Origin: Oasisia sp. SBJ-2009 | Taxonomy: Eukaryota; Annelida; Polychaeta; Sabellida; Siboglinidae | Reading direction: 5' to 3' | Assembly: GCA_964017155.1 (NCBI GenBank) | Contig: OZ024867.1 | Location: 12,296,934 to 12,360,933, forward strand | DNA length: 64,000 nucleotides | Part shown: positions 21,265-31,915 of the stretch, piece by piece | Layout of the letters: every line of letters starts with the position of its first letter | Position numbering within the stretch: position 1 is the stretch's first letter | Translations under genes and position numbers: made by a program | Notes under the pieces: model-generated | Database searches by the model: none | The model's input: only the letters and a program-made list of their open reading frames with translations | Told to the model about the DNA's origin: nothing

Positions 21265-22930
21265 GTGTGTACTATGTTTGTGCTATCATTATTGTATGCA
21301 TGTTTCGATACGCGTATATCATATCATATGACATATGTCCTTCCCAAGTGGCAAGTCGTGACGTCCAAAAAATGGTTACATGTTGAGACTAGAAAATAAA
21401 AAATATTTTAATGTTCCACAAATAGTACCAACATTATTAGTGCTAATATGCTCTAATATATGTCACGACGTAAATAACATTAACACAGAAAACATAAATT
21501 TACCAAGTTTAGGACAATATTTATCGTCAATAATGGCCGGTAGGCTAGAGTCTAAGCCTAATGCTAAGGTCATATGATATGATGACGTCACGTATGAGTT
21601 GGGAAATTCCACAGGTGACTTCATGCGTCAAACCGACGCCAGGCACAAATAGTTATAATTTTACAATTATAATTATCTTTGATACTTACTTTCGTTAATT
21701 CCATAATTCAACATCACCCACACTTATTAGCAATTACTAATAGGAACGGTAAGACAAGTAAATTAAACCTGGATAATTTGGTAATTGGAGTAACCTTCGA
21801 GTTCGACATGACCATAGGCTTAGCAACGCCAAACATTTTAATTGTCATGACGTATAATAGTATACCATGACATCATATTCTCAATTTGACACAAAAATGT
21901 CTATTGATGAAGTAAATCGAAAACAAATAGCACCCAGTGGTCAGTGATATCCAAGTTGAAAAAAATTATTAAAACATTACCAGGGTTGGGTTAAATACGT
22001 ATTTGAATACATCTTTTTTGTATTTTAATTGAACATCATAAAACGGCATGTATTTGATAGTTGGTCTGTGATTTGAAAAGTATTTGCAAATACAATCAAA
22101 TACACATACAAATTACCAACAAAAGATAACGCATTGCCCTATAAACTATGACTCAGGAGTCAAGACAGAATGTTATTCACATTGGTATGGTCAGCAGGCA
22201 TCACTGAGAAAATTTGCATATAATGAAGCTGGTGAAACATTAGCATAACATATATGCCATCAATGAATGAATGAGAAGCCAGTGAAGCTTTGCTATATAA
22301 AGGCAGATATTCACAGGGAATGTGCTTAAGAATCTAGTCACCAGATGGCACTGGCATATGATGTAAGACGACAATAAGGTACTCGTCCGATATTCCCCGA
22401 CCAAAGAGTACCCTATAAAAGCAGCATTATGCAGGTTGTCTGAATTTCTGTGAGCACATATATAGTGTGGAGTGAGTAGAAATGATGTGTTTGTGCAGCG
22501 TGACATCAGAGCTGTCAAATTATGACAGCTGTCAGTCGGTGCATTTCTGCATATTAATTCAGTTGTTATTTTGCTTGGTGATGTAATCAGGGGCAATCCA
22601 TGGGTGGTTCAAGCAGAAATGGAGGGGTGTAAGGTTTGAATGAAGTTTGTGGGAGCCTGAGGTATGAGAAGTTCACGGATTTTTTGGACGTAACTTGTAT
22701 CTATGGAGGGTAAATATGCTGTGATATTGTGAATAGCAGAGCACCGCAAGATTAGCAGGAAATGAAGGAAATGTTATAATGGTCGCCTATGGAAAATGCA
22801 AATGTGGTCTGAGTCCATATAAAGTCATGCCAAGGGGGTCAAGCTTTTACAAACTTAGAATTAACAGCTCACGTCACCGATGTGCCGACTCGTTCGTTAA
22901 TGTTTTGGCGGGGTACTTGGCCCAGACACA
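21265..22930. repeat. Intergenic with a repeat end near 21985-22110
   Basis: GGGTTGGGTTAAATACGTATTTGAATAC and the TATTTGCAAATAC/CAAATACAC segments resemble the terminal region of hAT-like elements recalled from other animals. No partner terminus or target duplication was found. The rest is anonymous; the AT-rich frame at 21380-21577 is not convincing. Confidence 0.3.
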
Positions 22931-22937
22931 CATGTCC

Positions 22938-23272
22938 GCTGTGGCGGTCCAGAATGTCAAAGGTGAGCGGTTCATGTCAAAGGTTAGCGGTTCATGGCAA
23001 AGATTAGCGCGGCGTTACGGCCTGGCGGTCTGCAACGTTGAGCAGTTCAGAATGCACATGCGCGCTGAACTGGCGTAACCTCAGGCGGCCGATCAACTTT
23101 GACCCCGTGCCAGAATGTCGAGACTGAGTTAATTACCCCCGCGGGGTCGTGAACTCTACCATTTCTCTGCACAACGTCCACGATGCCAAGACATGAACCG
23201 CTAACGTTTGACATGAATCACTAACCTTCGACGTTCTGGATCGCTTGACATTCTGGACCGCCACACCGGGGA
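22938..23272. mobile_element. Foldback element or large imperfect inverted repeat
   Basis: The left arm 22938-23005 (GTGGCGGTCCAGAATGTCAA, then a GGTTAGCGGTTCATG motif) is the reverse complement of the right arm 23185-23272. The left arm has an internal 20-bp near-tandem copy (GTCAAAGGTGAGCGGTTCAT). The centre holds nested GACCCCG/CGGGGTC arms. The 300-nt plus frame at 22779-23078 crosses one arm and has no family signature. Confidence 0.6.
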
Positions 23273-23440
23273 TGGCTCGAGGGTGGTGAGGTCCAATGGG
23301 ATCGTCCTTGTGGATGGCTACATCGCCCCTCGGCGCCTTTTTATCTCACCCAGAAAGTGAAAATAAAGATGTCGTCCTGTATAAATACAAGCCAACAGTG
23401 CAGACGAATGAGCATAAATTAGGTCAGTGGTCTACTTCTG

Positions 23441-23922
23441 TTAAAGCGACATGGTCTGTTCGTGGGCTTTATTTTTATTGCAAAATCATGTTATACTGTA
23501 TAAATTATACCTATTATAGCGTAAAGACAGTAAAAATATGTTTTCATATACCATTTAGGGGTTCAAAATAGACACAGTAATGGCGCTTAACCCTGTATAC
23601 ACATCGACCAGGCGATTTCGAAACCATTGTAGGTGTGGCTAAAAGCCCAGAAGGAAATGCATGATCACGCAATGCCCAACTAACTAATGCCACACCCAGC
23701 CAGGTGCACAGCTCCCAGGTGGTAAAGGTCAAGGGGTGGGTGTCACTCGCAGCGATTTGAGTGACAGCATAATATAAACATTCAACGTTAAACATTATGA
23801 AGTCGGTTCTGTTTCGAAAAAAATGTATTGGCGGTCAGGACGCTACAATAGTTATAACTTATACTGCTTAACATGATTTTGCAAAAAAAATAAAAAGCCA
23901 CAAATTGATCATGTCGCTTTAA
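23441..23922. mobile_element. 482-bp MITE with about 105-bp terminal inverted repeats and TTAA ends
   Basis: The left end TTAAAGCGACATGGTC and the right end GATCATGTCGCTTTAA are inverted. Similarity continues inward for about 105 bp (GCAAAATCATGTTA, TTATA.CTATT.TAGCG). TTAA at both tips fits piggyBac-type target duplication, though TTAA could be part of the repeat. There is no transposase frame inside. It inserted about 27 bp upstream of the exon at 23949. Confidence 0.75.
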
Positions 23923-23948
23923 GAAGATGACATGTTTGTCTGTTGTAG

Positions 23949-24101
23949 GAGTCATACCTTGGCTGCCAGCTGTGTAATCCTGTCACCTGCTGTCATGCAC
24001 AGATATCATGATGACGAGTGTGTCCACTGGCTAAAGATTGCACAGACACTGGACTTTGAAGACTGGACAGGCGATCATTATAAAGTTACTGATCATTGTG
24101 G
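23949..24101 (+). CDS. Unidentified exon A (153 nt, phase 2-2)
   Basis: The acceptor TTTGTCTGTTGTAG ends at 23948 and the donor is TGTGG|GTAAGT. The open frame gives SHTLAASCVILSPAVMHRYH, then DDECVHWLKIAQTLD, ending VTDHCG. It is symmetric, so it could be duplicated or skipped without a frame change. A paralogue lies at 28545-28697 with ECVQWLRTVQTVD and SDHCG conserved. I do not recognise the family; partner exons are not identified. Confidence 0.5.
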
Positions 24102-24699
24102 GTAAGTTAACTATAGGGTGATCGAGTGTGTCGCTAGTCCAAAATCAGCTGTTTTGCTTCTATGTTTCCCTTTGATGCTTTCAAAATAAACTCCCAATTT
24201 GTGTCTAAGGTATGTGTATTTTGCTCACAATCAGGGTCTGAAAACCAGATTGCGAGTGAGATTTTGAATAAATTATGATGTTTATCAACTGGCTGCACAT
24301 TAATCATACACTGTATTTATGTTCTAATTATAGTTATGTAATCAGTCTTGACTAGTGAAATGTGAATGAAATTATTTATTTTTAACAAGCTGTCGAAAAA
24401 CGTCTAAGTCCCAAATTTCAAACTGCCATGACTATTTAAGTTAGAACGTTCACATTTTGGATTCTTGCTAATCTCACCAAAGGCTCTCACCATACTGATC
24501 TATTAAAAAATGTAAGAGATGACAGCAACCAATTTCTGGAATTTTGGTTGCGTTCACTCGGAATGACCCATTAATGTTGTAGTGGCGAGCACGATATTTT
24601 CGTCGTACTAGTACATTCACATTACAATACATTCACATGCATCAAACGATGATGATAAACTATACTACTACTTTAAATAAAATAAATAAGAACAAGCCC
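24102..24699. other. Intronic sequence between exon A and the 46-bp array
   Basis: AT-rich unique sequence without coding signal. Confidence 0.6.
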
Positions 24700-24728
24700 G
24701 ACTTACTGAAGTAGGGCTTCAGTAAGTC
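24700..24728. other. Perfect hairpin at the left border of the 46-bp array
   Basis: GACTTACTGAAG (24700-24711), a TAGGG loop, then CTTCAGTAAGTC (24717-24728). The left arm is an inverted copy of the array unit's own first bases. Confidence 0.85.
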
Positions 24729-27700
24729 GTGGCTGCTAGCGGTGTGTTTCTCTCTTGTAGGGCTTCAGTAAGTCATGGCTGCTAGCTGTGTGTTTCTCTC
24801 TTGTAGGGCTTCAGTAAGTCGTGGCTGCTAGCTGTGTGTTTCTCTCTTGTAGGGCTTCAGTAAGTCGTGGCTGCTAGCTGTGTGTTTCTCTCTTGTAGGG
24901 CTTCAGTAAGTCGTGGCTGCTAGCTGTGTGTTTCTCTCTTGTAGGGCTTCAGTAAGTCGTGGCTGCTAGCTGTGTGTTTCTCTCTTGTAGGGCTTCAGTA
25001 AGTCGTGGCTGCTAGCTGTGTGTTTCTCTCTTGTAGGGCTTCAGTAAGTCGTGGCTGCTAGCTGTGTGTTTCTCTCTTGTAGGGCTTCAGTAAGTCGTGG
25101 CTGCTAGCTGTGTGTTTCTCTCTTGTAGGGCTTAAGTAAGTCGTGGCTGCTAGCTGTGTGTTTCTCTCTTGTAGGGCTTCAGTAAGTCGTGGCTGCTAGC
25201 TGTGTGTTTCTCTCTTGTAGGGCTTCAGTAAGTCGTGGCTGCTAGCTGTGTGTTTCTCTCTTGTAGGGCTTCAGTAAGTCGTGGCTGCTAGCTGTGTGTT
25301 TCTCTCTTGTAGGGCTTCAGTAAGTCTTGGCTGCTAGCTGTGTGTTTATCTCTTGTAGGGCTTCAGTAAGTCGTGGCTGCTAGCTGTGTGTTTCTCTCTT
25401 GTAGGGCTTCAGTAAGTCGTGGCTGCTAGCTGTGTGTTTCTCTCTTGTAGGGCTTCAGTAAGTCGTGGCTGCTAGCTGTGTGTTTCTCTCTTGTAGGGCT
25501 TCAGTAAGTCGTGGCTGCTAGCTGTGTGTTTCTCTCTTGTAGGGCTTCAGTAAGTCGTGGCTGCTAGCTGTGTGTTTCTCTCTTGTAGGGCTTCAGTAAG
25601 TCGTGGCTGCTAGCTGTGTGTTTCTCTCTTGTAGGGCTTCAGTAAGTCGTGGCTGCTAGCTGTGTGTTTCTCTCTTGTAGGGCTTCAGTAAGTCGTGGCT
25701 GCTAGCTGTGTGTTTCTCTCTTGTAGGGCTTCAGTAAGTCGTGGCTGCTAGCTGTGTGTTTCTCTCTTGTAGGGCTTCAGTAAGTCGTGGCTGCTAGCTG
25801 TGTGTTTCTCTCTTGTAGGGCTTCAGTAAGTCGTGGCTGCTAGCGGTGTGTTTCTCTCTTGTAGGGCTTCAGTAAGTCGTGGCTGCTAGCTGTGTGTTTC
25901 TCTCTTGTAGGGCTTCAGTAAGTCGTGGCTGCTAGCGGGGTGTTTCTCTCTTGTAGGGCTTCAGTAAGTCGTGGCTGCTAGCTGTGTGTTTCTCTCTTGT
26001 AGGGCTTCAGTAAGTCGTGGCTGCTAGCTGTGTGCTTCTCTCTTGTAGGGCTTCAGTAAGTCGTGGCTGCTAGCGGTGTGCTTCTCTCTTGTAGGGCTTC
26101 AGTAAGTCGTGGCTGCTAGCGGTGTGTTTCTCTCTTGTAGGGCTTCAGTAAGTCGTGGCTGCTAGCTGTGTGTTTCTCTCTTGTAGGGCTTCAGTAAGTC
26201 GTGGCTGCTAGCTGTGTGTTTCTCTCTTGTAGGGCTTCAGTAAGTCGTGGCTGCTAGCTGTGTGTTTCTCTCTTGTAGGGCTTCAGTAAGTCGTGGCTGC
26301 TAGCGGTGTGTTTCTCTCTTGTAGGGCTTCAGTAAGTCGTGGCTGCTAGCGGTGTGTTTCTCTCTTGTAGGGCTTCAGTAAGTCGTGGCTGCTAGCTGTG
26401 TGTTTCTCTCTTGTAGGGCTTCAGTAAGTCGTGGCTGCTAGCTGTGTGTTTCTCTCTTGTAGGGCTTCAGTAAGTCGTGGCTGCTAGCGGTGTGTTTCTC
26501 TCTTGTAGGGCTTCAGTAAGTCGTGGCTGCTAGCGGTGTGTTTCTCTCTTGTAGGGCTTCAGTAAGTCGTGGCTGGTAGCTGTGTGTTTCTCTCTTGTAG
26601 GGCTTCAGTAAGTCGTGGCTGCTAGCTGTGTGTTTCTCTCTTGTAGGGCTTCAGTAAGTCGTGGCTGCTAGCGGTGTGTTTCTCTCTTGTAGGGCTTCAG
26701 TAAGTCGTGGCTGCTAGCGGTGTGTTTCTCTCTTGTAGGGCTTCAGTAAGTCGTGGCTGCTAGCTGTGTGTTTCTCTCTTGTAGGGCTTCAGTAAGTCGT
26801 GGCTGCTAGCTGTGTGTTTCTCTCTTGTAGGGCTTCATTCAGTAAGTCGTGGCTGCTAGCTGTGTGTTTCTCTCTTGTAGGGCTTCAGTAAGTCATGGCT
26901 GCTAGCTGTGTGTTTCTCTCTTGTAGGGCTTCAGTAAGTCTTGGCTGCTAGCGGTGTGTTTCTCTCTTGTAGGGCTTCAGTAAGTCTTGGCTGCTAGCTG
27001 TGTGTTTCTCTCTTGTAGGGCTTCAGTAAGTCGTGGCTGCTAGCGGTGTGTTTCTCTCTTGTAGGGCTTCAGTAAGTCGTGGCTGCTAGCTGTGTGTTTC
27101 TCTCTTGTAGGGCTTCAGTAAGTCGTGGCTGCTAGCTGTGTGTTTCTCTCTTGTAGGGCTTCAGTAAGTCGTGGCTGCTAGCTGTGTGTTTCTCTCTTGT
27201 AGGGCTTCAGTAAGTCGTGGCTGCTAGCTGTGTGTTTCTCTCTTGTAGGGCTTCAGTAAGTCGTGGCTGCTAGCTGTGTGTTTCTCTCTTGTAGGGCTTC
27301 AGTAAGTCGTGGCTGCTAGCTGTGTGTTTCTCTCTTGTAGGGCTTCAGTAAGTCGTGGCTGCTAGCTGTGTGTTTCTCTCTTGTAGGGCTTCAGTAAGTC
27401 GTGGCTGCTAGCGGTGTGTTTCTCTCTTGTAGGGCTTCAGTAAGTCGTGGCTGCTAGCTGTGTGTTTCTCTCTTGTAGGGCTTCAGTAAGTCGTGGCTGC
27501 TAGCTGTGTGTTTCTCTCTTGTAGGGCTTCAGTAAGTCGTGGCTGCTAGCTGTGTGTTTCTCTCTTGTAGGGCTTCAGTAAGTCGTGGCTGCTAGCTGTG
27601 TGTTTCTCTCTTGTAGGGCTTCAGTAAGTCGTGGCTGCTAGCTGTGTGTTTCTCTCTTGTAGGGCTTCAGTAAGTCGTGGCTGCTAGCGGTGTGTTTCTC

Positions 27701-28566
27701 TCTTGTAGGGCTTCAGTAAGTCGTGGCTGCTAGCTGTGTGTTTCTCTCTTTTAGGACTTCAGTAAGTCGTGGCTGCTAGCTGTGTGTTTCTCTCTTGTAG
27801 GGCTTCAGTAAGTCGTGGCTGCTAGCTGTGTGTTTCTCTCTTGTAGGGCTTCAGTAAGTCGTGGCTGCTAGCGGTGTGTTTCTCTCTTGTAGGGCTTCAG
27901 TAAGTCGTGGCTGCTAGCGGTGTGTTTCTCTCTTGTAGGGCTTCAGTAAGTCGTGGCTGCTAGCGGTGTGTTTCTCTCTTGTAGGGCTTCAGTAAGTCGT
28001 GGCTGCTAGCGGTGTGTTTCTCTCTTGTAGGGCTTCAGTAAGTCGTGGCTGCTAGCTGTGTGTTTCTCTCTTGTAGGGCTTCAGTAAGTCGTGGCTGCTA
28101 GCTGTGTGTTTCTCTCTTGTAGGGCTTCAGTAAGTTGTGGCTGCTAGCTGTGTGTTTCTCTCTTGTAGGGCTTCAGTAAGTCGTGGCTGCTAGCTGTGTG
28201 TTTCTCTCTTGTAGGGCTTCAGTAAGTCGTGGCTGCTAGCTGTGTGTTTCTCTCTTGTAGGGCTTCAGTAAGTCGTGGCTGCTAGCTGTGTGTTTCTCTC
28301 TTGTAGGGCTTCAGTAAGTCGTGGCTGCTAGCTGTGTGTTTCTCTCTTGTAGGGCTTCAGTAAGTCATGGCTGCTAGCTGTGTGTTTCTCTCTTGTAGGG
28401 CTTCAGTAAGTCGTGGCTGCTAGCTGTGTGTTTCTCTCTTGTAGGGCTTCAGTAAGTCGTGGCTGCTAGCTGTGTGTTTCTCTCTTGTAGGGCTTCAGTA
28501 AGTCGTGGCTGCTAGCTGTGTGTTTCTCTCTTGTAGGGCTTCAGTAAGTCGTGGCTGCTAGCTGTG
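24713..28566 (+). repeat. 46-bp minisatellite, about 84 copies, each with a 3' and a 5' splice-site consensus
   Basis: The unit is GGGCTTCAGTAAGTCGTGGC + TGCTAGCTGTGTGTTTCTCT + CTTGTA. Read across the join, each copy has TTTCTCTCTTGTAG followed seven bases later by A|GTAAGT. The last unit runs straight into exon B, so the array is an amplified intron-exon boundary. The main variation is T or G in GCTAGC(T/G)GTG. Rare changes include a 4-bp insertion near 26835, CTTAAG near 25132 and TTTTAGGAC near 27750. The high uniformity implies recent expansion or gene conversion. Confidence 0.97.
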
Positions 28567-28697
28567 TCGCTGGCACCCACTGCCATGGTCAGAGTTCAGG
28601 ATGAAGAGTGTGTCCAGTGGTTAAGGACTGTACAGACAGTGGACGTTGACATGTCCAGAAGACTGGACAGTTGGTCATTTTACAGTGACCATTGTGG
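28545..28697 (+). CDS. Unidentified exon B, paralogue of exon A (153 nt if spliced at TTCAG)
   Basis: The donor TGTGG|GTAAGT is identical to that of exon A. From acceptor CTTCAG (ends 28544) the exon is 153 nt, phase 2-2, the same as exon A, and encodes KSWLLAVSLAPTAMVRVQDE, then ECVQWLRTVQTVD, ending SDHCG. The alternative acceptor TTGTAG (28536) gives 161 nt and phase 0 entry, which would not match exon A. The 5' part is out of register with exon A by 2 nt in the nucleotide alignment, while the 3' part agrees. Confidence 0.45.
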
Positions 28698-28831
28698 GTA
28701 AGTTATGTTTAATATGTGATTATGTGGGTTGTTCTGCAAAGCTGGATACCGAAGTTGTCCCATCTCAAAATATTGTATGAATTAATTTTGTGAGTTTTTG
28801 GATCTTTTATGCATATTAAAACAAGACTAAA

Positions 28832-28860
28832 ACATATATATATATATATAATATATTATA

Positions 28861-28921
<61 letters not shown>

Positions 28922-28930
28922 TAATATATT

Positions 28931-28980
<50 letters not shown>
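28832..28980. repeat. (AT)n microsatellite with TATAATATA interruptions
   Basis: About 150 bp of AT. Flanking unique sequence to about 29460 shows no gene. A TGTGTCATTG tandem lies near 29272-29325. Confidence 0.9.
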
Positions 28981-28982
<2 letters not shown>

Positions 28983-29459
28983 GACAAATTATTGTGTGAC
29001 AAAGCACAACCTGACCAGTGCAGCACTGTTGTAATCAACACACAACAGGTTGTGTGTAAGTAGATGTGATACGTATTTATAAGTAGATGTGACCTATTTG
29101 TTGATGGGTGTAGCTTCATGTGTATATGTAATGTGTTTGTAAAGTGGTGTTGCGTATGTAGTGGTAGTTACATGAATGAAAAGATGCTAGTGTCACTAGT
29201 GAAATGCCACTTTTGTCAAACCACTTCACAGTGCTCAAGTTCACCTCCGTCGTCTATCATTGCTATTTGCAGTGTCATTGTGTCATGACCCTTCTGTGTC
29301 ATTGTGTCATTTTGTGTCATTGGTTGGTCAGTCTGCAGTGTGCACTGTGCCATAGGGTCGTCTGCAAAACCACACCACTGAACCAATTGTGAAAGAAAAC
29401 TTAAGTCACACAGCCCTTGGAGCATTCATTGTCACAACACAGTGTTAGCAGATCTTAAA

Positions 29460-30325
29460 GTAATAAAATATAATAATTAAAGCATTTCTGTAGCGCCGTA
29501 ATTCCAAGTCACCCTGTTCGAAGGCGCTGTTACAAAAACAAAAACAAACTAAAAGTTAAAGATCATAAAACATGGCATCGAATGTATAATTAAATTATCA
29601 TTAGTAAATAAATATGCATATACATTTTATATTTATTTTTTATATTTGAGCTGTATTAATACTCTTACATTCATAATACAGCTCAAATAAATAAATTCTA
29701 AAAACAAAAAGTCCAATCGAGCGACAATATTAAATGTCCACCAAAGTTCATGAGTAAAACGCGCCTTTGAATAAGTGAGTTTTAAGGAGTCTTTTAAACA
29801 GGTGTATTGAGTCACATGTTCGCATATTGCATGGGAGATCATTCCTTAGGGTAGGAGCAGCGATGCAGAACGATCGATCACCGAACTGGCGGAGATGTGC
29901 CCTGTGTACAACCAGTAGGGACTCGGATGACGATCGCAATGTCATGGCTGGAATAACTCGAGCAGATCGGAGAGGTAGCTAGGCGCAAGTAGATGACTGG
30001 CTTTATATGTTGTTAGTATTATCTTGTATTGAATATGATACTGCATGGAGCCAATGGAGAATCTATAAAATTGGTGTTACGTGGTCGTAACGACTGCTTT
30101 CACCACAACTCGAGCTGCTGCATTTTTTACTCTCTGCAGCTTGTCTAATAACTGGTCCGGTAAGATGAAGAGGAGGCTGTTTCCATAGTTGAGTTGCAAT
30201 ATAACGAAGAAGTGAACCAAGAATTCAGTAGTATTTTGTGTCAGACAATATCTTATTGAACGAATTCTATATAGATGGTAGCTCCCAGGTTGCGAGCGAC
30301 GGTAGTTGGTTTGAGGATGCTGTCA
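29460..30325 (-). pseudogene. CR1-type LINE 3' end (relic)
   Basis: Minus-strand translation near 29748-29945 gives LRQFGDRSFCIAAPTLRNDL, then KRLLKTHLFKGAF, the ending of CR1-like reverse transcriptases (FGDRAFSVAAPRLWNSLP..FK..LKTHLF). Upstream on the minus strand, remnants of the YKASHLLAPSYLSDLL block occur in shifted frames (about 29950-30070). GCGCC..GGCGC motifs near 29494-29530 mark the 3' UTR. The copy is dead. Confidence 0.75.
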
Positions 30326-30837
30326 CCATAGCTTTATGTAGAGACCCGTCCACCCGTCATTAGGACGGGTAAAAACGAATATGGACGGGTAGAAATATGG
30401 GTGGACGGGTAGAAAATGAAGGAGCAAAAAAAAGGTATTCCAAAACCATAGATATTGTCAGTTATGCCTTGAAAGTGAGTGTAAATGGTGTTTTGTAGAG
30501 CCCATTTCAGGTCATCAGGCACACTTGAAAGTTCGTAAACTAGCTTAACAGTTAACATCCATGTGTCCAACAAAACATGTGTGACTGGCAATAATTTTAT
30601 CCTGCATAAAGCCCTGGCTGTCACCGATGACAACATCATTCAGGTTGTGCTTGCTAGCCGAAGGTTTGATGCGCACAAGAACGTCTGTCTTGCTGTCATT
30701 CAACTGAAACCAATGATGAATTTCTGAAAGATTCAGACACTGATTGTTGATGTGTATTTCAGCATTGGAGCTGATAACCATCTCGGGTTTTGACCTGTCC
30801 AAATGACAGGTGGACGGGTCTCTGCATAAAGCTATGG
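30326..30837. mobile_element. 512-bp element with about 36-bp terminal inverted repeats enclosing a reverse-transcriptase fragment
   Basis: The left end CCATAGCTTTATGTAGAGAC + CCGTCCACCCGTCATT is the inverse of the right end (AATGACAGGTGGACGGGTCT + CTGCATAAAGCTATGG) with about two mismatches. Inside, the minus frame 30545-30802 reads EIHHWFQLNDSKTDVLV and later VVIGDSQGF, a CR1-like RT block (W...LKLNDSKTE.L....IGDS). No clear target duplication is seen. GGACGGGTA repeats lie near the left end. Confidence 0.65.
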
Positions 30838-31610
30838 AGGCTGGGGTATCAACACAGCTAGCCTGGCGTTAATGGAATGATTATTGAACATTCATAGGGT
30901 GCACTAGGGTGCCCTATATCTGGTGGGATGTACGGTGGTACTACCGGTCAACGAGTGCAATTGACGTCCATTTTCAGTTACACAGATCATATCTTCAGGT
31001 CTTCATTAATTACTATTGTTATTTATCTCATACACCGAAGCACTGATGTGCCTTGCCATCTGAAGCTGCTTATAAACCCTGTAAATCATCTTAGTCACAG
31101 AGTGACAGTATGTGACCCAAAAACAATATTGTTTTGGTCATATGAATCATCTGGTCTTTTCATCGCTACCCCTGGTAGTTGCCATTTTAAACTAATGTCC
31201 AGTATACACAGTAATAATTAAACCAAATAAAATATACTGAAGGTTTTCTTTGTCATGTGGCGCGTTTACGTCGCTCTACAAATCAACCGCTACACGTCTG
31301 TCATTGAGTGTGTAGCTGGCCTTCGAAGTTCAGTTAGTGTTCTCTTTACATCCTTGCCCCATCACGTGTCCCTCTCCTTCAGGGGTCACCTGCATAATCG
31401 GGACAGAGCAAACTGGTAGTGGGTTGATGTTGAGAGGTGAGATGACGTGTATTGTCATGTAAATTTTGAAGTTATAAATTTTGTTTGCATCGGTGAAAAA
31501 TGTTGTCAATGTTTGTGACGGGTGGTGACGATGTGATTCGCTATAAATTTTGTGGCAAAAATCTTACAAATTTCTGGTGAATTCACCCAGGTTTTTCTGG
31601 AATTCCTGTG
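30838..31610. other. Intergenic, no gene recognised
   Basis: A 294-nt plus frame at 30928-31221 has no family signature or splice context. Nothing else is supported. Confidence 0.5.
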
Positions 31611-31685
31611 CTTTATGCAGGATAAAAGTATTGCCAGTCACACATGTTATGGTGGACACATGGATGTTAACTGTAAAGCCAGTTT
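31611..31685 (+). pseudogene. Second, short copy of the CR1-like RT fragment
   Basis: CTTTATGCAGGATAAAAGTA and the following GCCAGTCACACATGTTATGGTGGACACATGG match the reverse complement of about 30540-30612 with few changes, in the opposite orientation. Confidence 0.7.
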
Positions 31686-31744
31686 ATAGACACGTAGATT
31701 GATTCATCATCATCGAAAAGGTTCCAATTTTTATCAACAATAGA

Positions 31745-31915
31745 ATCATCATCATCGAATGGGTTATGCTAACATCTACAATGGACTCATTTATCATCGA
31801 ATGGGTTATGCTAACATCTACAATGGGCTCATTTATCATCGAATGGGTTATGCTAACATCTACATTCTACAGCGGGCTCATCATCATTGGATGGGTTATA
31901 TCTACATCTACAATG
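31745..31915. repeat. 42-bp minisatellite, about 4 copies
   Basis: The unit TGGGTTATGCTAACATCTAC + AATGGACTCATTTATCATCGAA is repeated with small length changes. It is in frame as a 14-residue repeat, but the flanks are not coding. Confidence 0.9.

Noticed and set aside
22779..23078. 100-codon plus frame as a gene
   Set aside because: It crosses one arm of a foldback repeat and has no family signature or splice sites.
24713..28566. CRISPR-like array
   Set aside because: Units are contiguous with no variable spacers, and the context is a eukaryotic intron; it is a minisatellite.
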